This document shows, piece after piece, positions 1-6,235 of a stretch of 6,235 bases of DNA. The position numbers and the translations under genes were made by a program. The stretch comes from Prevotellaceae bacterium. Lineage in GTDB: Bacteria; Bacteroidota; Bacteroidia; Bacteroidales; Paludibacteraceae. How positions within the stretch are numbered: the first letter of the stretch is position 1; every line of letters begins with the position of its first letter. The notes under the pieces were generated by a model. It saw only the letters and a program-made list of their open reading frames with translations, made no database searches and was not told the DNA's origin. The stretch is from the NCBI GenBank assembly GCA_031255055.1, contig JAIRTG010000032.1:1-6235 (forward strand), given 5' to 3'.

Positions 1-2
1 AT

Positions 3-80
3 TTGCAGGGCGATGAATTTGATATGCGCGGCTTGCGAGAGTTTCAAACCCTGCTAAATACGGATAAGGATGGCAACTAA
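3..80 (+). CDS. C-terminal end of unidentified upstream gene (partial)
   Basis: A reading frame enters from the left edge and stops with TAA at 78-80. The visible 25 residues end in REFQTLLNTDKDGN. The tail is too short to assign to a family. It overlaps the start of hsdS by 11 bp, so the two genes are very likely co-transcribed and perhaps translationally coupled. In type I restriction loci the gene before hsdS is often hsdM or an accessory gene inserted between hsdM and hsdS. The tail does not obviously resemble the HsdM C-termini I know, so I leave it unnamed. That it is coding is inferred from the open frame and the tight overlap. Confidence 0.55.
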   Translation: MQGDEFDMRGLREFQTLLNTDKDGN

Positions 81-1335
81 AAACGCACCGAAACTCCGAT
101 TTAAAGGGTTTACGGAGGACTGGGAGGAAAAGGAATATTCAGCGACATTTCTTCCTCTCAATAATAATACATTATCGCGTGCTCAACTAAATTACGATGA
201 AGGTTCTACGAAAAATGTTCATTACGGAGATGTACTTATTAAGTTTAGGGAATACCTAGATGTTTTAAAAGAAGAATTGCCTTATATCAATGATGAAAAA
301 ATTGCCGACAAATTTTCTCTATTAGAAGACGGGGATATTGTAATGGCGGATGCCGCAGAAGATGAAACAGTAGGTAAATGTACAGAATTATTAAACGTGT
401 CGAATGAACGTGTTGTTGCTGGTCTACACACAATAGCATGTCGCCCTTTTTTCTCTTTTGCAAATAGATATTTAGGATATTTCTTAAATGCACCTGTTTT
501 TCACAATCAACTTCTGCATTTAATGCAAGGTACAAAAGTGCTAAGTATATCAAAAACTGCTATTAAAGACACAGTCATATACTATCCTGAATTTGACGAA
601 CAAACCCAGATCGGCGACTTTTTCCGGAATATCGACAATCTGATCAATGCCAATCAAAATAAGCTTGATAAGCTGAAAAACATCAAAAAGGCTTGCCTCG
701 AAAAGATGTTCCCACGAAAAGGTGCAAGCACGCCCGAAACCCGCTTCAAAGGGTTTAGTGGAGAGTGGGAGGAAAAAAACATTAAGAATATTGGTATTGT
801 GGTAACGGGTAATACTCCAAGTAAAAGCGAACTTACATACTGGGGAGGCGATTTTATTTGGGTTACTGCTCAAGATATGAAAAATAAGTATATCAATAAT
901 TCGATATTAAAACTAACAAATGCAGGTAAATTGAAATCTCGGGTAATCCCTACAAACTCAATTCTTGTAACTTGTATTGCATCAATAGGGCTAAATGCTA
1001 TTAATAATCAGGAATGCGCAACTAATCAGCAAATAAATACAATTATATGTAATTCTGATTATTATCATGAATATGTTTATTATGCTATTGAACATCGAAT
1101 TGAATTATTGAAAAACCTTGCAGGGCAAACAGCTGTACCAATAATAAACAAAAGTACATTTGAGGACTTTGCTATTGTTTCACCAATAAGTAAAAACGAA
1201 CAAACCCAAATAGGAACATATTTCCAAAACTTAGACAACCTGATCAGCAAAAACGAGCAGCAGCTCGAAAAACTCAAAAACATCAAAAAAGCCTGTCTCG
1301 AAAAGATGTTTGTAAACAAGGAGTACACGATATGA
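70..1335 (+). CDS. hsdS: Type I restriction-modification specificity subunit HsdS
   Basis: This is the DNA-recognition subunit of a type I restriction-modification complex. It binds HsdM to form the methyltransferase and directs HsdR to the same bipartite target. The 421-residue length is normal for a two-domain HsdS. The architecture is a duplicated half-subunit: entry motif RFKGF..WEEK at residues 10-21, target recognition domain 1 at about 22-175, central conserved helix at 177-214 (EQTQIGDFF ... NIKKACLEKMF), second entry motif at 225-236, recognition domain 2 at about 237-376 with the typical TGNTPS...YWGGDFIWVT start, and distal conserved helix at 377-414. The helices are the spacer coiled coil that sets the distance between the two half-sites. 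Both recognition domains are much more AT-rich than the conserved blocks, which suggests domain exchange. The ATG at 70 has a purine-rich GGATAAGG immediately before it and lies within the end of the upstream gene. The stop overlaps the hsdR start. The target sequence cannot be predicted by eye. Confidence 0.95.
   Translation: MATKNAPKLRFKGFTEDWEEKEYSATFLPLNNNTLSRAQLNYDEGSTKNVHYGDVLIKFREYLDVLKEELPYINDEKIADKFSLLEDGDIVMADAAEDETVGKCTELLNVSNERVVAGLHTIACRPFFSFANRYLGYFLNAPVFHNQLLHLMQGTKVLSISKTAIKDTVIYYPEFDEQTQIGDFFRNIDNLINANQNKLDKLKNIKKACLEKMFPRKGASTPETRFKGFSGEWEEKNIKNIGIVVTGNTPSKSELTYWGGDFIWVTAQDMKNKYINNSILKLTNAGKLKSRVIPTNSILVTCIASIGLNAINNQECATNQQINTIICNSDYYHEYVYYAIEHRIELLKNLAGQTAVPIINKSTFEDFAIVSPISKNEQTQIGTYFQNLDNLISKNEQQLEKLKNIKKACLEKMFVNKEYTI
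598..711 (+). repeat. hsdS conserved-region repeat, copy 1 (central)
   Basis: First copy of a 114-bp direct repeat encoding the central conserved helix of HsdS (residues 177-214). The second copy starts exactly 600 bp downstream and aligns without gaps. By hand alignment about 72 % of bases match, with a longest shared run of 14 bases (AAAAACATCAAAAA). The encoded peptides end identically in KLKNIKKACLEKMF. This is the normal internal duplication of HsdS, but such repeats are also substrates for homologous exchange of recognition domains. Confidence 0.9.
1198..1311 (+). repeat. hsdS conserved-region repeat, copy 2 (distal)
   Basis: Second copy of the 114-bp direct repeat, encoding the distal conserved helix (residues 377-414). 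The two copies begin with the same GAACAAACCCA and differ mostly at third codon positions and in the middle of the helix. The sequence continues for seven more codons to the hsdS stop. Confidence 0.9.
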
Positions 1336-4300
1336 CAACATTCGACAACGAACTGAAATTTGAAGCCGCACTTATTGAGCAGCTCTACACCAAATACGGT
1401 TGGGAAAGTGAAGTGCTGGTAAACCCTACCGAGCAACAGCTTTTGCAAAACTGGGCGGATATCCTTTCTACCAACAACCGATGCATCGACCGCCTGGGCA
1501 AGCATCCCCTCACCAGGGGCGAAATGCAGCAGATAGTAGAGCAGATAAACACCCTGCGCACTCCGCTGAAGTTGAACGGGTTTATCAACGGCAAAACCGT
1601 CTCGATAAAACGCGACAATCCCGCCGACACCCTGCATTTGGGCAAAGAGGTAAGCCTGAAGATATACGACCGCCACGAAATAGCAGCCGGACAAAGCCGC
1701 TACCAGATAGTAAAGCAGCCCAAATTTCCCACCACATCGCGCATCAAAAGCGACCGCCGGGGCGACCTGATGCTCCTGATAAACGGCATGCCATTGATAC
1801 ACCTCGAACTGAAAAAGAGCGGCATCCCCGTGAGCCAAGCCTGCAATCAGATAGAAAAATATGCTCATGAAGGCATTTTCTCGCAAGGCCTGTTCTCCTT
1901 AGTGCAGATTTTCGTTGCCATGAATCCCGAAGAAACCCTGTACTTTGCCAATCCCGGAGCAGACGGAAAGTTCAACAAAGACTACTATTTCAATTGGGCA
2001 GACTTCAACAACGAGCCCGTCAACGAATGGAACCGTGTTGCCGCCGACTTGCTGTCTATCCCCATGGCACACCAGCTGATCGGATTTTACACCGTGGCCG
2101 ACAATACCGACGGTGTGCTGAAAGTGATGCGAAGCTATCAATACCATGCGGTAGCCGCCATTTCCGACAAGGTAGCCAAAACAAGGTGGGCAGACAAAGA
2201 GATTCGCGGAGGCTATGTGTGGCACACCACCGGATCGGGCAAAACCATGACCAGCTTCAAGGCGGCGCAATTGATAGCCAACTCCAAAGACGCCGATAAG
2301 GTGGTTTTCCTGATGGACAGGATAGAACTCGGTGTGCAGTCGCTGTTGGAATACCGAGGCTTTGCCGACGAAAACGAATCGGTGGAGTCAACCGAAAACA
2401 CCAATGTGCTGATTGCGAAACTAAAAGATTCCGACCCCAATAGAACGCTTATTGTTACCTCGATACAGAAAATGAGCAATATAGAGGAAGACGGATCTAA
2501 GAACGATTACGACATCGCGTTGATAAATAAAAAACGCATCGTATTTATCGTAGACGAAGCGCATCGTTCTACCTTTGGCGATATGCTGAAAATAATCAAG
2601 CGGACATTTCCCGCCGCCATATTCTTTGGCTTCACGGGCACGCCAATTCACGACGAAAATCAAAAAAAGAAGAATACAACCTCCGATATTTTCGGCAACG
2701 AATTGCACCGATACAGCATTGCCGACGGCATACGCGATAAGAATGTGCTGGGTTTCGACCCTTACAGGGTATCGACCTATAACGACAGGGATTTACGCCG
2801 GGCCGTAGCCCTGGAAAAGGTAAAGGCTGCAACAGAGGATGAAGCATTGGCGGATGATAAAAAGAGAGAGGTATATTATCATTACATGAACGATGTCCCC
2901 ATGGCGGGGCACAACGATGCCGCGGGGAATTACGTCAAAGGCATAGAAGATTATATCCCGACATCACAGTACGAAATAATAACGCATCAACAAACCGTGG
3001 TGGACGACATTGTCCGTAACTGGAATACGTTGAGCCACGGAGGTAAATTTCACGCCATATTTGCCACGAGCAGTATTCCCGAAGCCATTATATACTACAA
3101 GCTATTGAAAAAAACAAAATCGGAGTTGAAGGTGGCGGCGTTATTTGACCAAAGCATCGACAACAATGGCGGCAGCGTATTCAAAGAAGACGCTTTGGAG
3201 GAAATGCTTGTTGATTACAACAAGCGTTTTGGTCAAGATTTTACAATCCCGACTTATGCCAAATACAAAAAAGACGTTGCGCTTCGGCTTGCTCATAAAA
3301 AACCATACGCTGGAATAGACACACAACCTGCAAAACAGTTGGATTTGCTCATTGTTGTCGATCAGATGCTGACAGGATTTGACTCGAAATGGGTAAACAC
3401 CTTGTATTTGGACAAACTTCTGAAATACGAAGGACTGATACAGGCTTTTTCGCGGACAAACCGCCTCTTTGGCCCCGAAAAACCATTCGGCGCCATACGC
3501 TATTATCGCAAGCCGCACACCATGCAGCGAAATATAGAGAGCGCTTTCAAACTCTACTCCGGAGACAAGCCACTGGGCTTATTTGCCGATAAATTAGAAA
3601 AGAATCTCGAAAGGCTGAACGCTATTTACACAGACATTCAAGATCTTTTCATTGCATCGGGAGTCGAAAACTTTGAAAATCTACCCGATGAGGTCGCAGA
3701 GCGGGCAAGATTTGCAAAGCTTTTTAAAACATTCAATGACTGTCTTGAGGCAGCTAAAATACAAGGATTTGAATGGACTAAACTTGTTTACGAGTTTAAA
3801 CATGAGGGTGAAAAGAAGAAAAAAGTATCTCTTTTACCGGATGAAAACACCTATCTGGTCTTAGCCTTGCGTTACAAAGAACTGTTTGGCGGAGAAGCAG
3901 GCGGAGGCTCAACAGGAGACATACCGTATGATATTGACAGCTATCTTACCGAAATAAATACCGGCAGGATTGATGTTGATTATATGAATACCCGATTCGA
4001 CAAATATCTAAAATTGTTGCAGTCGGATGAATCGACTGAAGAAGCCAAAAACAAAGCCCTTGCCGAGCTTCATAAAACATTCGCGATGCTCACACAAGAA
4101 GAACAACGCTTTGCGAATATTTTTCTTCACGATGTACAAAGAGGAGATGTCATAATTGAAGCAGGAAAATCTCTGCGTGACTGCATCACCGAATATCAGG
4201 AAACCGCGAAAAACGATCAGATACGAAAATTTGCAGAAGTTATCTGCCTGCCCGAAGATAAATTGCGCAGTTTTATGAACCTTCATGTAACTAAAAAGAA

Positions 4301-4472
4301 TATCAACGAATTTGGACGGTTTGATGCACTGAAGAATACCGTAAATAGAACAAAAGCAAAAGAATATTTTGAACAGATTGAGGGAGCAGCATTAGCTCCC
4401 CGTAAAATACCCATTAAAATAGACAGCCTGCTGCGACGTTTTGTTTTATCAGGAGGATTTGATATAGAATAA
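1332..4472 (+). CDS. hsdR: Type I restriction endonuclease subunit HsdR
   Basis: This is the ATP-dependent translocase and nuclease subunit of a type I system. It docks on the HsdM-HsdS methyltransferase, pulls in DNA flanking an unmodified site and cuts at a distance. At 1046 residues it has full family length. The N-terminal PD-(D/E)xK nuclease shows D145, E159 and K161 (HLELKK), followed by the family's QxxxY element Q173/Y177 (QIEKY). The SF2 helicase motor shows Walker A TTGSGKT at 299-305, the DEAH box at 408-411, motif III FTGTPI at 434-439, a TGFDS segment at 681-685 and motif VI QAFSRTNR at 704-711. About 800-1046 is the charged, helical C-terminal region expected to contact the methyltransferase, like EcoR124I HsdR. 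All key residues appear intact, so it is predicted active. The ATG shares ATGA with the hsdS stop, which implies translational coupling. GC is near 50 % in much of the first three quarters and near 30-35 % towards the end. Confidence 0.97.
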   Translation: MTTFDNELKFEAALIEQLYTKYGWESEVLVNPTEQQLLQNWADILSTNNRCIDRLGKHPLTRGEMQQIVEQINTLRTPLKLNGFINGKTVSIKRDNPADTLHLGKEVSLKIYDRHEIAAGQSRYQIVKQPKFPTTSRIKSDRRGDLMLLINGMPLIHLELKKSGIPVSQACNQIEKYAHEGIFSQGLFSLVQIFVAMNPEETLYFANPGADGKFNKDYYFNWADFNNEPVNEWNRVAADLLSIPMAHQLIGFYTVADNTDGVLKVMRSYQYHAVAAISDKVAKTRWADKEIRGGYVWHTTGSGKTMTSFKAAQLIANSKDADKVVFLMDRIELGVQSLLEYRGFADENESVESTENTNVLIAKLKDSDPNRTLIVTSIQKMSNIEEDGSKNDYDIALINKKRIVFIVDEAHRSTFGDMLKIIKRTFPAAIFFGFTGTPIHDENQKKKNTTSDIFGNELHRYSIADGIRDKNVLGFDPYRVSTYNDRDLRRAVALEKVKAATEDEALADDKKREVYYHYMNDVPMAGHNDAAGNYVKGIEDYIPTSQYEIITHQQTVVDDIVRNWNTLSHGGKFHAIFATSSIPEAIIYYKLLKKTKSELKVAALFDQSIDNNGGSVFKEDALEEMLVDYNKRFGQDFTIPTYAKYKKDVALRLAHKKPYAGIDTQPAKQLDLLIVVDQMLTGFDSKWVNTLYLDKLLKYEGLIQAFSRTNRLFGPEKPFGAIRYYRKPHTMQRNIESAFKLYSGDKPLGLFADKLEKNLERLNAIYTDIQDLFIASGVENFENLPDEVAERARFAKLFKTFNDCLEAAKIQGFEWTKLVYEFKHEGEKKKKVSLLPDENTYLVLALRYKELFGGEAGGGSTGDIPYDIDSYLTEINTGRIDVDYMNTRFDKYLKLLQSDESTEEAKNKALAELHKTFAMLTQEEQRFANIFLHDVQRGDVIIEAGKSLRDCITEYQETAKNDQIRKFAEVICLPEDKLRSFMNLHVTKKNINEFGRFDALKNTVNRTKAKEYFEQIEGAALAPRKIPIKIDSLLRRFVLSGGFDIE

Positions 4473-4527
4473 GAGGGAAAAACGTTTGATGAGATAAAGA
4501 GCGAGAATTTGATTTTAATACACGAGC

Positions 4528-5466
4528 ATGAAACAGAAAGCGACTAAATATTTACAGGAGTATATAGGCCGAATGAAGGCTAATGGCATAACGCCGACAA
4601 TGGAAGATCTAAACCGGGAAATGGGGGAATTCTTTCGCGTTCAAAATAACGCTCCAAAAGCGGAATTTGAAGGTTACTCTTCTCTTGAAATGCACAGGAT
4701 TTTGCATTTTCCATTTGATTCGGATTCACCAATCCGCTTTAATCCTCTTAGCTCACAGGAATATACTCAAATACCCATTTTACGTCAGGTTAAAAGACTC
4801 GCTGAGATTATTGCTCAAAATGGTCAGATAAAATTAACGGCTACAGGGTCTTTGCCGCTTAAAATTGTTCAGGAACTGTATCCTTTGGGCGTCCCTGATG
4901 AAATGATAAAAACCGGTATTTCGAAGTTAGGCAAAGAAGTGGATTGTATTCCTATTCATTTGGCTCGGTTGTTGGCAGAAGGATCCGGTATAACGAAAAA
5001 ACGCAAAGGTGTTTTATCTCTGACTGCCGCCGGGACAAAAAATCTTGCTGATGATCATAAATTGTTCGATTCTACGTTTAAGGGTTTTTGTCGGAAGTTT
5101 AACTGGCGCTATTTCGACCATTATTCTGATGATGAGCAGTCCGGAACGATCGGACAGCTTGGTTTCGGATTTTCATTGATATTGCTTAGCAAATATGGGA
5201 ATGAGGAACGTTCTGAGAGATCTTATGCCGATAAGTATTTTAAGGCTTTCCCGATGTTATTGGAAACCGTGCAGCCAACTTACGGGACAGTGCGGAAATA
5301 TTGCTTCAATTGCTATTGTTTGCGTACATTCGAGCGATTTTTGTATCCCTTCGGATTGGTTGAAATAAAGAAAGGCAAACGCGTTTTGCAGGAGGAAACT
5401 TATGTCTTAAAAACGCCCTTGTTTGATAAACTAATATCTCTACCTCCACAGCGCGAGTTTGAATAG
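4528..5466 (+). CDS. Unrecognised 312-residue protein downstream of hsdR, winged-helix-like motifs
   Basis: I do not recognise this gene with certainty. It starts 55 bp after the hsdR stop. ATG 4528 is the first start after an in-frame TAA at 4516-4518, and no strong Shine-Dalgarno precedes it. The N-terminal third has a helical start and a segment FEGYSSLEMHRILHFPF (about 48-64). Two similar motifs follow: IKLTATGSLPLKIV around 101-114 and LSLTAAGTKNL around 163-173. Each comes after a helix-like stretch and resembles the strand-turn of a winged helix. The C-terminal part carries a cysteine cluster C259-x2-C262-x-C264 that could bind metal. There is no signal peptide or membrane segment, so it is probably cytoplasmic. 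The overall pattern faintly recalls uncharacterised proteins with tandem LTxxG repeats found beside SEC-C or pRiA4b Orf3-type domains, but that is memory, not a search. It may share the hsd transcript. A defence, regulatory or unrelated role is possible. Confidence 0.85.
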   Translation: MKQKATKYLQEYIGRMKANGITPTMEDLNREMGEFFRVQNNAPKAEFEGYSSLEMHRILHFPFDSDSPIRFNPLSSQEYTQIPILRQVKRLAEIIAQNGQIKLTATGSLPLKIVQELYPLGVPDEMIKTGISKLGKEVDCIPIHLARLLAEGSGITKKRKGVLSLTAAGTKNLADDHKLFDSTFKGFCRKFNWRYFDHYSDDEQSGTIGQLGFGFSLILLSKYGNEERSERSYADKYFKAFPMLLETVQPTYGTVRKYCFNCYCLRTFERFLYPFGLVEIKKGKRVLQEETYVLKTPLFDKLISLPPQREFE

Positions 5467-5502
5467 CTTTCAAATATTATTACAGGGAATTTCACTAATC
5501 AG

Positions 5503-5524
5503 GTATTTTTTTCGGGAAAAATAC
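5503..5524. promoter_or_regulatory. AT-rich inverted repeat between the two hypothetical genes
   Basis: A perfect 8-bp inverted repeat, GTATTTTT at 5503-5510 and AAAAATAC at 5517-5524, encloses TTCGGG. As RNA it would form a weak hairpin, extendable by one T-G pair. No run of T follows on the + strand, so it is not a classical intrinsic terminator. It could be an operator-like palindrome or a processing site for the downstream small gene. It may also be chance in AT-rich spacer DNA. Confidence 0.3.
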
Positions 5525-5554
5525 ATAGTTTTACAGTTTTGAAAAGCAAATCAT

Positions 5555-5812
5555 ATGACAAACAAAGAACTTATCGAAAAGTATGAGCGTGGCGTGTACA
5601 TAGACTATGAGTTGACGGAGGAAGAACTTAGAAGATTGTATTTTGAATCAAAGGAAGATTTTGAGAAAAACGTAACTGCGAGAGATTTATGCTCCTTATA
5701 TACATATAGACATAATGATGAGTTAGGTTTGTATTTTGTGAGTAAAGCAGAATGGTATAATCCTTTTCCTGTTAATGGCGAAGATTTTCTCGCTATTGAG
5801 ACAGGCGAGTAA
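5555..5812 (+). CDS. Small acidic hypothetical protein (85 residues)
   Basis: I do not recognise this gene. It encodes 85 residues with about 20 acidic and 10 basic side chains, so it is clearly acidic. It is rich in tyrosine and phenylalanine and has no membrane segment or signal peptide. The first half is predicted helical (KELIEKYERG, ELTEEELRRLYFESKEDFEKN), and the rest ends EDFLAIETGE. ATG 5555 is the first start after an in-frame TGA at 5540-5542, and no clear Shine-Dalgarno is present. It lies 88 bp after the 312-residue gene on the same strand. It could be an immunity, antitoxin or anti-restriction type protein, or an ordinary small protein. The context alone does not decide. Codon use looks coding and the length is reasonable for a real gene. 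Confidence 0.65.
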   Translation: MTNKELIEKYERGVYIDYELTEEELRRLYFESKEDFEKNVTARDLCSLYTYRHNDELGLYFVSKAEWYNPFPVNGEDFLAIETGE

Positions 5813-6001
5813 AAAGAAATTCAAAACTCCTTTCGTCCATACCCAACGTTTCGACAAGTTCTAATGCGTTTTACGCCGTTATCTTTCGGATACGAAACAA
5901 GGATAGAACATAAGTATTTGATTATGAGAGAAAACAACAAAAAATAATCATACGAAAACACACAACAATTATTAACATTTCACGGTTATTAAATGACAAA
6001 G
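5813..6001. other. AT-rich spacer without a supported gene
   Basis: This stretch between the small acidic gene and the terminator-like hairpin has no ORF I can support on either strand. The frame of the upstream gene stays open for 44 codons past its TAA, up to a second TAA at 5945-5947, but has no convincing start. Two TTATTAA heptamers lie at 5969-5975 and 5986-5992. No tRNA, rRNA or attachment-site duplication was seen. Confidence 0.5.
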
Positions 6002-6030
6002 AAAAACAAGCGGGAGTACTTGTTTTTTTT
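6002..6030 (+). terminator. Terminator-like hairpin with T tract
   Basis: AAAAACAAG at 6002-6010 pairs perfectly with CTTGTTTTT at 6019-6027 around an 8-base loop (CGGGAGTA), and the T run continues to 6030. It fits an intrinsic terminator ending transcription from the restriction and accessory genes before parE. The stem has only two G-C pairs, so it would be weak. The A tract on the 5' side would also give a T tract on the other strand, so it could act in both directions. Confidence 0.5.
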
Positions 6031-6031
6031 G

Positions 6032-6039
6032 TATTTTTG
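6032..6039 (+). promoter_or_regulatory. Bacteroidota-type -7 promoter element for parE
   Basis: TATTTTTG is a perfect match to the Bacteroides sigma-ABfr -7 consensus TAnnTTTG. It lies 41 bp before the parE ATG, giving a predicted 5' leader of about 35 bases. No good -33 TTTG is found at the usual 19-21 bp spacing, because that place is occupied by the terminator-like hairpin. The surrounding T richness raises the chance of a random match. Confidence 0.5.
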
Positions 6040-6065
6040 TTTACATAGTTAATGGATAAAAAAAC

Positions 6066-6070
6066 AAGGA
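6066..6070 (+). promoter_or_regulatory. Ribosome binding site of parE
   Basis: AAGGA is followed by a 10-base spacer and ATG 6081. This supports that start over the ATG at 6053, whose frame closes after ten codons at TGA 6083-6085. Confidence 0.5.
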
Positions 6071-6080
6071 ATAACACAAT

Positions 6081-6235
6081 ATGAGTGAATATACAGGCAA
6101 AAATGTTGTAACATTGGATTGGAATGAACATATTCGTCAACGCCCCGGAATGTATATCGGAAAGTTGGGCGAGGGTTCTTCGCCGGACGACGGAATTTAT
6201 ATTTTGATAAAAGAAATCATAGACAATTCTATCGA
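6081..6235 (+). CDS. parE: DNA topoisomerase IV subunit B, N-terminal part (runs off the right edge)
   Basis: This is the ATPase subunit of a type IIA topoisomerase, which with ParC decatenates daughter chromosomes. Only 51 residues are visible. They contain LDWNEHIRQRPGMYIG (12-27), the conserved start of the GHKL ATPase fold in GyrB and ParE, and KEIIDNS (44-50), in which E45 and N49 correspond to the catalytic glutamate and Mg-binding asparagine of GyrB (E42 and N46). The KLGEGSSPDDGIY insert after MYIG fits the Bacteroidota ParE form better than GyrB, which usually has a VKGLHH-like sequence there. ATG 6081 is chosen for its AAGGA site and the conserved N-terminal distance. As a housekeeping gene it marks the chromosomal flank of the restriction locus. 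Confidence 0.88.
   Translation, partial: MSEYTGKNVVTLDWNEHIRQRPGMYIGKLGEGSSPDDGIYILIKEIIDNSI

Noticed and set aside
598..1311. Regular repeats suggesting a CRISPR array or an invertible element
   Set aside because: There are only two imperfect copies, in direct orientation and within a coding frame. They are the internal duplication of HsdS, and no inverted copies or recombinase are in the window.
1080..1886. A 268-codon open frame on the minus strand across the hsdS-hsdR junction
   Set aside because: It lies fully antisense to two well-supported genes with intact motifs, and its translation shows no recognisable domain. It is a shadow of codon bias on the other strand.
5847..5898. Possible hairpin or attachment site from GTTTCG and CGAAAC in the spacer
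   Set aside because: The arms are only six bases, about 40 bases apart, and have no integrase, direct repeat or tRNA near them.
6053..6085. A ten-codon ATG frame overlapping the parE start
   Set aside because: It is very short, has no ribosome binding site of its own, and its TGA overlap with the parE start is easily explained by chance.
5922..6140. A 72-codon minus-strand frame upstream of and overlapping parE
   Set aside because: It covers the parE start, promoter element and hairpin, and is made of low-complexity residues from AT-rich spacer.

Overview
The window looks like chromosomal DNA of a Bacteroidota species, probably of the order Bacteroidales. Three things point that way: the truncated gene at the right edge starts like a Bacteroidales ParE, there is a perfect TAnnTTTG (-7 type) promoter element in front of it, and Shine-Dalgarno sequences are weak at most starts. 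The genus cannot be fixed from the sequence.

Layout, all on the + strand: the C-terminal end of an unidentified upstream gene (3-80); hsdS, the specificity subunit of a type I restriction-modification system (70-1335); hsdR, its restriction and translocation subunit (1332-4472); an unrecognised 312-residue protein with two winged-helix-like LT-A-x-G motifs and a CxxCxC cluster (4528-5466); a small acidic unrecognised protein (5555-5812); a 268-bp AT-rich spacer with a terminator-like hairpin and a -7 promoter element (5813-6080); and the start of parE (6081 to the edge).

HsdS and HsdR overlap by ATGA and would work together with a methyltransferase HsdM, which must lie outside the window, most likely upstream. 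HsdS reads a bipartite DNA target, HsdM methylates it, and HsdR, a PD-(D/E)xK nuclease fused to an SF2 motor, translocates and cuts unmodified DNA. The two downstream small genes sit between the restriction genes and a housekeeping gene, a usual place for accessory or defence-linked cargo, but their function cannot be read from sequence.

The clearest unusual signals are the mosaic architecture of hsdS (two AT-rich recognition domains inserted between near-duplicate conserved blocks exactly 600 bp apart), a drop in GC in the last quarter of hsdR, and the two uncharacterised downstream genes. I see no CRISPR array, tRNA, rRNA, insertion sequence or integrase, and no convincing wholly new system.
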